From: Pedobacter panaciterrae
Lineage (GTDB): Bacteria > Bacteroidota > Bacteroidia > Sphingobacteriales > Sphingobacteriaceae
Assembly: GCF_013204795.1 (NCBI RefSeq)
Contig: NZ_JABMKW010000017.1
Location: 372,001 to 436,000, forward strand
DNA: 64,000 bases
Direction of reading: 5' to 3'
The notes below the pieces were generated by a model. That model saw only the letters and a program-made list of their open reading frames with translations. It was not told the DNA's origin and made no database searches. Below, one piece after another: positions 17,489-25,811 of this stretch. The first letter of the stretch is position 1; the number at the start of each line of letters is the position of its first letter. Both the position numbers and the translations under genes were made by a program.

Positions 17489-18145
17489 ATGGAAGCGCTT
17501 AGCATTAAAAATAAGGGGCAGGCACGGATTTTTAAGCACCCCTTTTTAGAAGCAATCAGTAAAACCCGTCCCTGGGTAATTTATACCTTATACATTCCAA
17601 TGGTTATATGCTTAGTATATTATGCACATTACGCCTATCAGTACGCGATAGGATTGATGGCCTTAGTTTTTCTAGCCGGGATGTTTAACTGGACGCTATT
17701 TGAATACCTGACACACCGTTTTCTATTTCATTTTAAAGCCAGAACTCCTATAGCCAAGCGCCTGGTCTATATTTTTCATGAAAACCACCATGAGTTCCCA
17801 AGAGATATAAACAGGTTATTTATGCCACCTGTACCGAGCTTAATTCTTTCTGCTACTGTATTTCTTTCTTTTTATGGAATTTCGTCATTGATTTTAGGTA
17901 CCCCCGGTTACGGAATCGCATTTTTCGCAGGTTTTATTTTCGGCTACCTGCTCTATGTTTCGCTGCATTTTGCCATACATGCCTATCCGCCACCTAAATA
18001 CCTAAAGGTACTGTGGAGAAACCACTACCTGCACCATTACAAATATCCCGATCACTTCTACGGGGTCAGTTCACCCCTGTGGGACACCTTATTTGGCACA
18101 AAATCTTTAAAGAAAAAAAATAAAACTAAGCCACAGCCCTTATAA
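17489..18145 (+). CDS. Fatty acid hydroxylase (sterol desaturase superfamily, FA2H-like)
   Basis: The 218-residue di-iron membrane enzyme has histidine clusters HRFLFHF (about 72), HENHHEFPRD (about 97), HFAIHAYPP (about 153) and HYLHHY (about 175), with about four membrane helices between. FA2H-like enzymes add a 2-hydroxyl to fatty acyl chains of sphingolipids, which Sphingobacteriaceae make, so that is the likely role. The tail is rich in Lys (KSLKKKNKTK). A 3' fragment of this gene, about 90% identical by eye, is repeated at 26306-26525. It converges on the receiver gene with 6 bases between stops. Confidence 0.88.
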   Translation: MEALSIKNKGQARIFKHPFLEAISKTRPWVIYTLYIPMVICLVYYAHYAYQYAIGLMALVFLAGMFNWTLFEYLTHRFLFHFKARTPIAKRLVYIFHENHHEFPRDINRLFMPPVPSLILSATVFLSFYGISSLILGTPGYGIAFFAGFIFGYLLYVSLHFAIHAYPPPKYLKVLWRNHYLHHYKYPDHFYGVSSPLWDTLFGTKSLKKKNKTKPQPL

Positions 18146-18151
18146 ACGCAT

Positions 18152-18532
18152 TTATTGCCTGTCGGCTGGTTTTTGCTGCTCGGGAATATGCCTTCTGAGG
18201 ATAGTATACAGCAAGTCCAGGTCAAAAGGTTTCCGGATATAACCATCAAACCCATTAGCCCCATACAAGCGGTCAATATTATAATTACAGCTCATGGCAA
18301 TTATCGGAAGGTGCGGGTAACGCTGCTTGATCTGAAAACAGGTTTGTTTGCAGGCCTCACCATCCAGCTTATAATCCAGCATGACCACGTGGGGCCTGTG
18401 CTGATCTACCAGAGAAAGGAAATCCCCTTTGATATCTGAAACCGGCAGCACCTGAAAGCCTTCCATTATTAAAGCCTGGGTAAGCACATCCAAAATAGCC
18501 GCATCGGTATCCTGTACAATAATGGTTTCCAT
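18152..18532 (-). CDS. Single-domain response regulator receiver
   Basis: The 126 residues form one CheY-like receiver without output domain. The phospho-acceptor is Asp53 in HVVMLDYKLDG, and the conserved Lys is in IRKPFDLDLL (about 105). The N-terminal acidic pair is QDTD instead of the usual DD(D), so magnesium binding may be altered. Such stand-alone receivers relay signals by protein contact. No kinase is next to it. Confidence 0.85.
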   Translation of the reverse strand: METIIVQDTDAAILDVLTQALIMEGFQVLPVSDIKGDFLSLVDQHRPHVVMLDYKLDGEACKQTCFQIKQRYPHLPIIAMSCNYNIDRLYGANGFDGYIRKPFDLDLLYTILRRHIPEQQKPADRQ

Positions 18533-18673
18533 AAGCCTATTCTTTCTTGTTTAACAAAACAAGATTTTCATAAACAACAAAAAACATATGAAATTGGTTT
18601 TGCCAGGGTTTGAACAATTAAAGAACCTTTTTTAATTCCAGCTGTTTTTCCAGTAACTCTTAAAGACAAAAAT

Positions 18674-18895
18674 ATGGATACTAAGGAGAGCATAAACCTG
18701 GAACGCCAAACAGAAGGTAAAATTAACAGCCTGGCAGGCAATTATCACCAGCGGCAAGCCGATGGCTCAGAACAGACCATTTTAATAGATCCTGCCATTA
18801 CCGCAGAAACTGATGAACTGGATCCCATCTTCCACCAGCAAGATTCTCCTGTTGATCCCGAGCAGGAAGATGACGACTTTGATAAACAGGAATGA
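18674..18895 (+). CDS. Small acidic protein of unknown function
   Basis: The 73-residue hydrophilic protein has a Gln/Asp-rich C-terminus (DSPVDPEQEDDDFDKQE) and no hydrophobic core. It has an AT-rich leader and a plausible start. Nothing similar elsewhere in the window was found, apart from its general resemblance to the other small charged stress-region proteins. Confidence 0.5.
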   Translation: MDTKESINLERQTEGKINSLAGNYHQRQADGSEQTILIDPAITAETDELDPIFHQQDSPVDPEQEDDDFDKQE

Positions 18896-18961
18896 AGATG
18901 ATTTGAATTAAAGAAATAACACATAGAACAATTTAGAATAGAAGTAGCCCATAATAGCTGA

Positions 18962-19156
18962 GGACGATTTTATAACATCACATCACTGGGAAACTCCCGT
19001 TACCAGATTTATGTAGAAGAAGATGCCATTGGAACCATCCAGCTCGATGAAAAAGATCATGCCCGCTGCGAAAGCCAGGGTTGCGAGCTGGATATGCCAA
19101 TGCTAAATTTCATCCGCAAAGCCATCCATGCTCATAAGCAGGCAAAGGATAATTAG
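18962..19156 (+). pseudogene. Small protein frame lacking a start codon
   Basis: The frame FYNITSLGNSRYQIYVEEDA ... HARCESQGCELDMPMLNFIR ... AKDN is open from a TGA at 18959 to TAG 19154-19156. It looks like a real compact protein of about 60 residues with two cysteines (RCESQGCELD), yet no ATG, GTG or TTG stands before FYN. Either the start was lost, the start region carries a base error (an ATG would be expected at the CGA before TTT TAT), or a non-standard start is used. It overlaps the stop of the MBL gene by 3 bases. Confidence 0.45.
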
Positions 19157-19890
19157 ACCATGATCTCCATTCCATCGGTTAAATATCCCGGTTTCAACCG
19201 GTCCAGCCTGTCCAACATTTCCTGGTCAAAGTGCGTCAGCAATATGCGTTTACAAGAGAACTCAGGCAGTTTTTTCTCCAGTTCCAGGTAATTCATATGC
19301 CCTGTAACCTTGGTGCTAAAAAAATTACACTCACAAATAAAAAGATCTGCCCCATCACTTAAAGGCATCAGTGTATCTGTCCAGGAAGTATCACCAGAAT
19401 AAGCAATGACCTTACCTTCAATTTCAATCCGGACTCCATGAGGTAAAGCCTTTTCAGCATGGATGACTTCAAATGCCTCTACACTAAAATGTTCCACCAA
19501 TGATACTTTGCCAGCACAGTATTCCAGGAATTCTACATTAAGTTTCTCCAGCACGGACGTACCAGGATAAAGCAAGTCCAGCAAAGTAGAAATCCGCTGC
19601 TCCCCGCCTGGTGGGGAGATGATTTGTATCTTTTTTGCCCGACCATAAATGGCAGCATCCAATAGCAAAAAAGGAATGCCACCGTAATGATCCCCATGAA
19701 AATGGCTGATCACAATAGCATCGATATCATTGGTATTGATCCCGTGGTGCTTTAAACCCGGCAGACTACTCGCTCCGCAATCGATCAAAAAATTACCCGC
19801 AGAACCCTGTATATGAAAACAGGTATTCAGCCTTCCCCCACTACCAAAGGCATCACCGCAGCCGACCACTTTCAACTTCAGCTCAGTCAT
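19153..19890 (-). CDS. MBL-fold metallo-hydrolase (RNase Z-like)
   Basis: The 245-residue metallo-beta-lactamase-fold protein has the metal motif HFHGDH (His63, His65, Asp67, His68), then VIHAEKALPHGVRIEIEGKV with AYSGDTSWTD and a final LTHFDQEM. The order resembles the RNase Z/arylsulfatase-like branch, but the exosite of RNase Z is not evident, so it is probably a small-molecule hydrolase. The ATG at 19890 overlaps the cupin stop as ATGA, showing translational coupling; a TTG two codons earlier is less likely. Confidence 0.85.
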   Translation of the reverse strand: MTELKLKVVGCGDAFGSGGRLNTCFHIQGSAGNFLIDCGASSLPGLKHHGINTNDIDAIVISHFHGDHYGGIPFLLLDAAIYGRAKKIQIISPPGGEQRISTLLDLLYPGTSVLEKLNVEFLEYCAGKVSLVEHFSVEAFEVIHAEKALPHGVRIEIEGKVIAYSGDTSWTDTLMPLSDGADLFICECNFFSTKVTGHMNYLELEKKLPEFSCKRILLTHFDQEMLDRLDRLKPGYLTDGMEIMV

Positions 19891-20396
19891 CTCCAAAAAC
19901 TTAAAAGCCCACCTTCAGATTTTCCATTCAGCGGATCATTTTCAGGCAAAGAAACCCCATCCACTTTATCTCTGACACCCTCCGGACGATCCTCATCCAA
20001 ACGGATCAGGTCAGGCTCTACCCCATCCGGATAGGCCCCAACCACGGCAAAATCATTACTATGGCTGATAGACTTGTGCCCGGTTCCTGCAGGAAGTACC
20101 ACAACATCTCCCAGGCCAACCTTAATCTGCTGCCCATGTTCGCCTCCCAGCTGTAGCAGGGCGCTACCGGCATACACACCTAGAACTTCATGCGTATTGC
20201 TGTGGTAATGATGGTAATCATACACCCGCCAGCGAAATGCATTTGTCCATTTGTTTTCCGCAAAATGACCTTCCAGCCAGTCCGCCCCCGTATCAGGATC
20301 CAGGCTAAATACCCCCCGGAAGATCACTACAGGAAGTTTGCTATTGGGAATAACCCCATCATCCGTAAAATGATAAATTTCTGGTGATTGTTTCAT
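19887..20396 (-). CDS. YjlB-like cupin domain protein
   Basis: From ATG 20396 the protein has 169 residues. It starts MKQSPEIYHFTDDGVIPNSK and has the YjlB layout: RWRVYDYHHYHSNTHEVLGV, GDVVVLPAGTGHKSI, FAVVGAYPDG. The HYHSNTHE and GHK histidines form the usual cupin metal site. The frame is open to 20453 with a TTG start, but the added 19 residues do not match the family. The enzyme activity of YjlB is unknown. It is translationally coupled to the MBL hydrolase. Confidence 0.85.
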   Translation of the reverse strand: MKQSPEIYHFTDDGVIPNSKLPVVIFRGVFSLDPDTGADWLEGHFAENKWTNAFRWRVYDYHHYHSNTHEVLGVYAGSALLQLGGEHGQQIKVGLGDVVVLPAGTGHKSISHSNDFAVVGAYPDGVEPDLIRLDEDRPEGVRDKVDGVSLPENDPLNGKSEGGLLSFWR

Positions 20397-20871
20397 GATA
20401 AAATCCGTAATCGCCCAAGTATAACAATCCAAGGCAGCAGAGTGTTTATTCAAAGGGATTATTTCCCCAATAACTTAGACATAACTGGCAGCAGAATTAA
20501 CAAAAACTTTAAAACCCAGATTTGCTTCCAAACTTTAGACTCAAAAATTGTATAGAAAGATGGAAACAGTAAAAACAAGTCAAGCAAATAATTCTGTCTC
20601 AAATCACCAAGTATTCCGGGCACTGATCATCAGCAACTGCAGAAATTAAACCGACGATCCCCTGCTGGCCAGTGCAGTTAATTTATTGAAATGCTGATTC
20701 TCAATCAGCCATCCAATTCAAGTAGCCAAAGCATCATGCTTATAAAAAAACAATGCCCCTCAATTATCAAATTCTTCTGCCCAATGTAAAGAATCACAAT
20801 AGCTAAAACATTCTGTATTGGTCATTGTACTAATATACAGAGAACTAAAGTTTAACATTAAAACAGTAATC
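20397..20871. other. Intergenic region, no gene seen
   Basis: These 475 bases between divergent genes contain only a 29-codon frame (20560-20649) starting METVKTSQANNS. It has no resemblance to the small families of this window except its ATG context. Promoters of the cupin operon and the DJ-1 gene must lie here. Confidence 0.4.
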
Positions 20872-21435
20872 ATGGGACAATTAAGCAATCGAACCATTGC
20901 CGTTTTATCAGAAAGCGGTTTTGAAGAAACAGAATTGACCAGCCCGGTGCAAAGGCTAAAAGAGGAAGGTGCCACCGTTCATATCATTTCATCTAAAGCA
21001 GGAAAGATACAAGCCATGAAAGGTGATCATCAGTGGACAATTGAAGTTGACGTGGATAAGACCATTAGTGAAGCTAATGCCGAGGATTACCAGGGCTTAG
21101 TCATCCCTGGCGGAGTTTTGAATCCGGATGCATTAAGAAAGAATGAGGACGCCATTACCTTTGTGAAAGCATTTTTTGAGGCAGGAAAACCAGTAGCAGC
21201 GATCTGTCACGGACCACAGGTTTTGATCACAGCTGAAGTAGTAGAAGGTAGGGAACTGACCTCGACAAAAACCATAAAAATTGACCTGCTCAACGCCGGA
21301 GCAGAATGGTATGACCAGGAAGTTGTGGTTGACCAGGGCTTGGTTACCAGCCGTAGCCCGGATGACCTGCCTGCCTTCAATGACAAGATGGTCGAAGAAT
21401 TTACAGAGGGTGTCCATGAAGGGCAACACAGCTAA
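20872..21435 (+). CDS. DJ-1/PfpI family protein (general stress protein 18 type)
   Basis: With the ATG at 20872 the protein has 187 residues. The nucleophilic elbow is AAICHGPQ with Cys112, and the supporting Glu lies in SGFEETELTSPVQRL. Members of this branch (YraA/PfpI) are linked to repair of glycated or damaged proteins or to peptidase activity; the biochemical role is debated. The frame extends upstream to 20818 but would need a non-ATG start inside the promoter region. An intrinsic terminator follows. Confidence 0.92.
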   Translation: MGQLSNRTIAVLSESGFEETELTSPVQRLKEEGATVHIISSKAGKIQAMKGDHQWTIEVDVDKTISEANAEDYQGLVIPGGVLNPDALRKNEDAITFVKAFFEAGKPVAAICHGPQVLITAEVVEGRELTSTKTIKIDLLNAGAEWYDQEVVVDQGLVTSRSPDDLPAFNDKMVEEFTEGVHEGQHS

Positions 21436-21448
21436 AAAGTAGATCCAA

Positions 21449-21483
21449 AAGCGGCTGCTCCTAATGGGCAGTCGCATTTTTTA
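21449..21483 (+). terminator. Intrinsic terminator after DJ-1/PfpI
   Basis: GCGGCTGCTC (21451-21460) pairs, with G-U pairs, with GGGCAGTCGC (21466-21475), followed by ATTTTTT. Confidence 0.75.
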
Positions 21484-21648
21484 TCAAGTCATTTTTTCAG
21501 CGGTCCAAGATGCCTGTATGTGTCGATAAACCATCCCGCGGGCATGATCTTGGAGTCCACAAAAGTAAGTTCTCTTGTGCATCAATGCTGTCCAACAGTA
21601 AGAATTGCAGGAAAGGTTCTTTGATCAGCCTTATATGAATAAGGCCTG

Positions 21649-21825
21649 CTAATCTTTCTTTTTTGGAACTTTAGCACCAGCTTTTCGTGCTTCGGACAAA
21701 CCGATCGCAACAGCTTGCTTTTTGGAAGTTACCTTTTTGCCACTTCCGGATTTGAGTTTACCTTCTTTCATCTCATGCATCGTTTTTTCTACTTTTTCTG
21801 ATGCTTTTTCTGAATACTTTGCCAT
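21649..21825 (-). CDS. DUF6496 small basic protein, copy 2
   Basis: The 58-residue protein starts MAKYSEKASEKVEKTMHEMK and is almost identical to the one at 8553-8729, ending KKKD rather than KKKS. The frame is open upstream to 21873 in the same phase, but the paralogue fixes the start at 21825. It follows the small gene at 21863-22036 by 37 bases, and the same pair in the same order is seen, decayed, at 26545-26838. Confidence 0.75.
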   Translation of the reverse strand: MAKYSEKASEKVEKTMHEMKEGKLKSGSGKKVTSKKQAVAIGLSEARKAGAKVPKKKD

Positions 21826-21862
21826 AACATTAAATTTAGGGTTATCAATTACTCCTACGTTT

Positions 21863-22036
21863 TTAGATTTCACACTTATTTGCGGATTTACTAATGGATT
21901 TGGAAACTATCCTTTGCTTTCCCCAATCCCAGTCTTCTCTAAAGTCCTCATCAGCATGGAAATAGTAGACCGGGCTTCCTTTGTCACCAAGCTTCTCCAT
22001 TTTAATCCGTTTATTTATTTTACCCGTAGTTTTCAT
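21863..22036 (-). CDS. Small protein, HADEDFREDWDWGK family, copy 1
   Basis: A 57-residue frame reads MKTTGKINKRIKMEKLGDKG, then YYFHADEDFREDWDWGKQRI and a basic tail. The protein at 26662-26838 shares MKT(T/A)G(K/R)INKR, KLGxKGxPxYYFHADEDFREDWDWGK. The basic head and the acidic-aromatic centre are clearly under selection. No family is known to me. It stands immediately before the DUF6496 gene and 3 bases after the PRC-barrel stop, so all three may form one transcript. Confidence 0.65.
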   Translation of the reverse strand: MKTTGKINKRIKMEKLGDKGSPVYYFHADEDFREDWDWGKQRIVSKSISKSANKCEI

Positions 22037-22039
22037 CAC

Positions 22040-22816
22040 TTATAAAATTTGGTGGTCCCTGATTGATTTTCCATAATAATGATGAAGCTTTTCTCTATAC
22101 GCGGTCTGCAAAGGAACTTCAGCATTATATTCAGGGCTATGTTTTACCGCATCAACCGGAAGATCCACGTAAACAGCAGTATCCTCCCATTTTACCTGTT
22201 TGATCCATTCAGGAGAAAGGATCACCTTTTTCCCCGGAAACCAGTTACCGGTATCCACAATCAGGTAATCAATTCCCCAGGTATCTGTATTCAGGATGAA
22301 ATCCTCCACTTCGCCTATTTTACCATCCCTGGCGTGAATATGGTATCCGCGGATTTCTTCGGTACTGCGCAGATGCGGATCTCCCTCATAATTTTCCAGA
22401 TGCTGTTCAGCAATAGCATCTTCAAAAGGGATTCTTGAATCCACCATCCCTGACATTCCCATTCCCCCATAAAACCCCGTTCCCGTTGCGCCATAATAAG
22501 GCCAGGCATAGTGATTGTATAATTCAATCTCATGTTGGCGGGACACCGTTTTCTCGGTATCAATATCAGGACTGTCCTGCACCTGCTGTTTATTCAGGTT
22601 TACTGAAAATACCTTGTTTTCCCAATCCGGCCGCTGCAAAGCAAGCGGGGAAAGCAGCACTTTACGACCCGATAACCAACCTCCGGTTTTCACCACTAAA
22701 TAACGTATGATCCAAGTCTGGTCATCAAAATAAAAGTCTTTTACTTTTCCGATTTCTCCGTCAGTTGCACCAATTGTGAAGTCTGACAGACTTTTTACAT
22801 TGTGTTGCATAAACAT
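22040..22816 (-). CDS. Double PRC-barrel domain protein
   Basis: The 258-residue protein has two PRC-barrel domains, at about 5-80 (VKSLSDFTIGATDGEIGKVK, DFYFDDQTWIIRYLVVKTG) and about 145-225 (EIRGYHIHARDGKIGEVEDF, ILNTDTWGIDYLIVDTG). They are joined by a Tyr/Gly/Met-rich linker (YYGATGTGFYGGMGMSGM). Proteins of this type are cytosolic, stress-linked and of unknown biochemical function. The start could be the Met at residue 3. Small DUF6496-type genes follow downstream. Confidence 0.88.
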   Translation of the reverse strand: MFMQHNVKSLSDFTIGATDGEIGKVKDFYFDDQTWIIRYLVVKTGGWLSGRKVLLSPLALQRPDWENKVFSVNLNKQQVQDSPDIDTEKTVSRQHEIELYNHYAWPYYGATGTGFYGGMGMSGMVDSRIPFEDAIAEQHLENYEGDPHLRSTEEIRGYHIHARDGKIGEVEDFILNTDTWGIDYLIVDTGNWFPGKKVILSPEWIKQVKWEDTAVYVDLPVDAVKHSPEYNAEVPLQTAYREKLHHYYGKSIRDHQIL

Positions 22817-22873
22817 CCATTTAAGTAGTTAGCTTTAAACAACATAGGTCTTACAAAAGTTTTCAGATTTCCT

Positions 22874-23035
22874 TTATTCTCCTTCCATTCGCCTGCGCCG
22901 CCGCTCTTCTTCCTGTTTTACTTCATCCTTTTCAGTCAGTGGCTCATCTGTATGAACTTTCTCTTGTTTAGGCAGGTTTACACTACCCGCTTTGGCCAGT
23001 GCTTTATCCATATCCTGACCGGTTTTCTTTTTCAT
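22874..23035 (-). CDS. Small charged protein, MDKALAKAGS family
   Basis: A 53-residue frame from ATG 23033-23035 to TAA 22874-22876 reads MKKKTGQDMDKALAKAGSVN, then TDEPLTEKDEVKQEEERRRRR. It is a clear paralogue of 8916-9092. It lies 57 bases upstream of the PRC-barrel gene, same strand. Charged and probably disordered; function unknown. Confidence 0.6.
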   Translation of the reverse strand: MKKKTGQDMDKALAKAGSVNLPKQEKVHTDEPLTEKDEVKQEEERRRRRMEGE

Positions 23036-23183
23036 AATGATATTTATTTTTAAAGTCTGCTAAGCAACGAGGTATTGAATATGTCGATTCATTACAGGCA
23101 TCATAACATATCCTGCTCATCTTATTATGCTATAAACTATAAACCCGAAGCAGATTCCATAATCTTTTTCATGATATCAACTA

Positions 23184-23214
23184 CAGTTCAGCTTGTTGAC
23201 AAATAACTGAACTG
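23184..23214 (-). terminator. Hairpin after the DUF3175 gene
   Basis: CAGTTCAG (23184-23191) and CTGAACTG (23207-23214) are perfect arms around a 15-base loop. They begin 7 bases past the DUF3175 stop on the minus strand. There is no clear U tract, so the terminator call is moderate. Confidence 0.45.
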
Positions 23215-23221
23215 ATCAGGA

Positions 23222-23563
23222 TTACCCCTTTAACGGTTTACCAAACAGACTCCGTAGTTCATCCTTAGCCTTTTCCAATACCTTTTTCTGATCCTCATGC
23301 AGATTCTTTCCCGCACGATTGATATAGAAAGTCAACATCGACATGGCAGAACGATATGGACCTGATTTCTTGCGGTCACTGTCCTCGGCAGACTTCTTCA
23401 GTGAATGGGCAATCTTCTTTAGATCATCAGATTCAAATATATCCCCCTCTAGATCCAGCGCATCACTATGCTGAGTTACCTCAGCCGACCATTTCTCTTC
23501 AGATTTAGTTTTTTTTTCGGGTTTAACTGTCTGTTTTTTTTCATAGCCATAATTTGAATTCAT
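23222..23563 (-). CDS. DUF3175 protein
   Basis: The 113-residue protein starts MNSNYGYEKKQTVK (the ATG at 23563; a TTG at 23581 would add six residues). It contains WSAEVTQHSDALDLEGDIFE, then KKIAHSLKKSAEDSDRKKSG, PYRSAMSMLTFYINRAGKNL and KAKDELRSLFGK. This is the full signature of DUF3175 (PF11373), a conserved family of unknown function often found beside stress SDRs and catalases. It lies 29 bases after the SDR gene on the same strand, so they are probably co-transcribed. Confidence 0.88.
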   Translation of the reverse strand: MNSNYGYEKKQTVKPEKKTKSEEKWSAEVTQHSDALDLEGDIFESDDLKKIAHSLKKSAEDSDRKKSGPYRSAMSMLTFYINRAGKNLHEDQKKVLEKAKDELRSLFGKPLKG

Positions 23564-23592
23564 GAAAGTTGTGCAACACAAAAGTCCGTTCT

Positions 23593-24489
23593 TTAAATCG
23601 TAATCCGTCCTCCGGTAACGGGTATTGTAGCCCCTGCTATATAGCTCGCATCCTGGGAAGCTAAGAACACATATGCGGGTGCCACTTCAGCAGGTTGCCC
23701 CGGCCTTTTCATAGGCGTATTCTTACCAAATTCTTCATGCTCCGGCATAGTGGAAGGTATTAGCGGCGTCCAGATTGGACCTGGCGCCACTGCATTTACC
23801 CGAATGCCTTTGCCGTCCATCAACAAGATTTGGCTCAGATTAGCCGTAAAATTCTGAATAGCACCTTTTGTGGCCGCATAGGGAAGCAGCTGCTCACTTG
23901 GTGAATAAGCATTTACTGAAGTCGTATTGATAATGCTACTGCCAGGTTTAAGATGAGGTTCGGCTGCTTTACACAAAAAGAACATTGCTGTGATATTGGT
24001 GCGAAATGTACGGTCCCATTCTTCAGATGGAATATCTGCCATTGTTTTTCTTGCCATCTGGAATGCAGCATTATTGACCAGGATATCCAATCCACCCAAC
24101 TCTTTTATAGCCGTATCAATAATGCGTTTGCAATGGGCTTCATCCTGTATGTCGCCCTTCATTAAAATTGCCTTTTTGCCGGCTGCTTCCACCAGTCCGG
24201 CGGTAACATTAGCATCCCCATCTTCTGAATCATCAAGATAACTGATCAAAACATCCGCCCCTTCCCTGGCAAAAGCAATTGCCACCGCACGACCTATGCC
24301 AGAATCACCACCGGTTATTACGGCCTTCTTTCCCTCCAGCTTACCGCTGCCCTTATAGGATTCTTCTCCATGATCTGCTTGGGGACGAAGCCGGGACTCG
24401 GTTCCCGGAGCTGGTTGATCTTGTTTTGGAAAAGGAGGTTTAGGATATTTTTCTGCCGGGTTCTCTAAGGAGTTCTGTTGATTTTCCAT
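23593..24489 (-). CDS. SDR family oxidoreductase, general stress (YghA/YhdF) type
   Basis: The 298-residue protein has a Pro/Gln-rich N-terminal arm (about 1-45), then a classical Rossmann SDR core: the cofactor loop VITGGDSGIGRAVAIAFARE, the NNAAF motif, the catalytic Ser/Tyr/Lys in INTTSVNAYSPSEQLLPYAATKGA, and ending PVTGGRITI. The long arm and the DSGIGRAVA loop are typical of the YghA/general stress protein 39 group. These use NAD(P)H on small aldehydes or ketones; the true substrate is unknown. DUF3175 follows directly. Confidence 0.92.
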   Translation of the reverse strand: MENQQNSLENPAEKYPKPPFPKQDQPAPGTESRLRPQADHGEESYKGSGKLEGKKAVITGGDSGIGRAVAIAFAREGADVLISYLDDSEDGDANVTAGLVEAAGKKAILMKGDIQDEAHCKRIIDTAIKELGGLDILVNNAAFQMARKTMADIPSEEWDRTFRTNITAMFFLCKAAEPHLKPGSSIINTTSVNAYSPSEQLLPYAATKGAIQNFTANLSQILLMDGKGIRVNAVAPGPIWTPLIPSTMPEHEEFGKNTPMKRPGQPAEVAPAYVFLASQDASYIAGATIPVTGGRITI

Positions 24490-24887
24490 AGTAATTGTTT
24501 AAATTGAAGTCCTGTTCTATTTTTGATATTCACGCCCACTACATCTCCAGGGAAGACCCAATGGGCTCACTATAAAACATCCAAGTGGAATTCCGGTTTA
24601 TTATTTTTTAAAATTCTCCGGCTAATCCCTTGGCCGTTTAAACCAGAAAAACAGCTGGACCGCCACTACAATAATAAAAAATGCCCATAATCAATAACAT
24701 CCTCATATAACTGCTGCTCACTGATAAAATATCCTTTCCGGCGCCAATAGTTTTGACTTTGATCTCCACGCCACTTTTACACTAAAATTAACCCATATTT
24801 CCCGCTCCCTTACGGTTTGATTTAAAACATAAATGTCCCCGGTTTGTTTTTTAAGGAGAAAACAGGTTTTCACTAAAACTTATTATT
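24490..24887. other. Intergenic region, possible decayed membrane-peptide gene
   Basis: No intact gene is seen in these 398 bases between divergent genes. On the minus strand at about 24627-24695 a frame reads WAFFIIVVAVQLFFWFKRPRD before a stop, which resembles the end of a small membrane protein, but no start codon is in frame. Confidence 0.35.
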
Positions 24888-25106
24888 ATGGAAAGCAGAC
24901 AAGATCATCAGAAAAAAGAGCATGTGCCAAAAAAAACTGTTTATAAAGAAACACCTGAGCGCATCAATGAAAAGAAACCAGATAGTGGAGAAACCTCCTC
25001 GGTAGCCGATCTGGGAAGAACAGATTTGATCTCAAGACCGGAAAGAAAAAATAAACCATTGGGATCAAGTCATGAGCCGGGAACAACCCCAGGCACCGAT
25101 ATATAA
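24888..25106 (+). CDS. Small disordered protein of unknown function
   Basis: The 72-residue hydrophilic protein is rich in Lys, Glu and Pro (KKEHVPKKTVYKETPERINE; GETSSVADLGRTDLISRPE). AAGGAG (24851-24856) lies too far to be its ribosome site. It shares composition but no clear motif with the neighbouring small proteins. A hairpin terminator follows 4 bases after the stop. Confidence 0.55.
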   Translation: MESRQDHQKKEHVPKKTVYKETPERINEKKPDSGETSSVADLGRTDLISRPERKNKPLGSSHEPGTTPGTDI

Positions 25107-25110
25107 CAAA

Positions 25111-25136
25111 AAGGCGCTGATAATTTTCAGCGCCTT
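25111..25136. terminator. Hairpin between two small genes
   Basis: AAGGCGCTG (25111-25119) and CAGCGCCTT (25128-25136) are perfect 9-base arms with an 8-base loop, just after the stop at 25106. The A run before it would make a U tract on the opposite strand. Confidence 0.65.
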
Positions 25137-25170
25137 AAGTATTCAAAAATTCAAAGCAAAAACCTGTGCC

Positions 25171-25425
25171 ATGGAAAAGCAAGAAACACCAAAGCCCGGT
25201 TCTAAGGATTATGATATCAGCAAAACTAAAGAATTAACCAGGCCTAAATATCATAGCGGTATCGATCGCAGAACCAGTCATCAGCTGCCAGCAACTGAAA
25301 ACCTGAATGACCAGCCGCAAAACAAACCGGAAGAAAAAATAAAAGTGTACGGCCTCCCAAAAACCGATTTAGGCAATAAACGTAATCCGGATAAGAAACA
25401 ATGGGAAAAGATCATTACACCTTGA
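25171..25425 (+). CDS. Small disordered protein, PKPGS ... LPATENLND family, copy 2
   Basis: The 84-residue protein starts MEKQETPKPGSKDYD and contains KYHSGIDRRTSHQLPATENL, LPKTDLGNKRNPDKKQWEKI and ends ITP. It matches 9159-9410 block by block, which also fixes the start at 25171 rather than the upstream in-frame ATG at 25072. Disordered, function unknown. Confidence 0.7.
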   Translation: MEKQETPKPGSKDYDISKTKELTRPKYHSGIDRRTSHQLPATENLNDQPQNKPEEKIKVYGLPKTDLGNKRNPDKKQWEKIITP

Positions 25426-25481
25426 TATAGCAACCTGAATGATCCTAGCCGCGTTGAATATGAATTTTAAAACTAGACACG

Positions 25482-25808
25482 ATGAAAACACTAATCAAAA
25501 CGCTGCTACTGACCCTTGGTACCAGCATCTCCGTTGGCGGATTCGCCCAAGACAAAAAGAAAGACACCATAAAGATCAATCCAGACCCGGAGATTAAAAA
25601 AGCCGCGAAAAAAGTGGGCAATAAAACCGCAGAAATCGCGGTTAAAGGCGCATCAGCAATAGTAGACAAAACCTATAAAGGTAAAGCTGGCCCCAAGGGA
25701 GAAACCATTTACATCGATAACAAATCCAGGTATTATTATGTAGATGCCAAAGGCGCAAAGGTATATCTACCCAAGTCCAAACTTAAAAATAAACCAGAAA
25801 AGCCTTAA
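25482..25808 (+). CDS. Small exported protein with a basic C-terminal repeat
   Basis: The 108-residue protein has a signal peptide (MKTLIKTLLLTLGTSISVGG, cut near FAQ). A Lys-rich helical part follows, and then GPKGETIYIDNKSRYYYVDA with KGAKVYLPKSKL. The last block resembles the short PBCV basic adaptor-type repeat (PF08789), where a GPxGxxxY pattern leads to a Tyr-rich strand pair; this is a resemblance, not a firm assignment. It lies 3 bases before the DUF1772-type gene and is probably co-transcribed. Confidence 0.7.
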   Translation: MKTLIKTLLLTLGTSISVGGFAQDKKKDTIKINPDPEIKKAAKKVGNKTAEIAVKGASAIVDKTYKGKAGPKGETIYIDNKSRYYYVDAKGAKVYLPKSKLKNKPEKP

Positions 25809-25811
25809 GTC

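Noticed and set aside
20560..20649. 29-codon frame starting METVKTSQANNS
   Set aside because: Too short and without any relative in the window.
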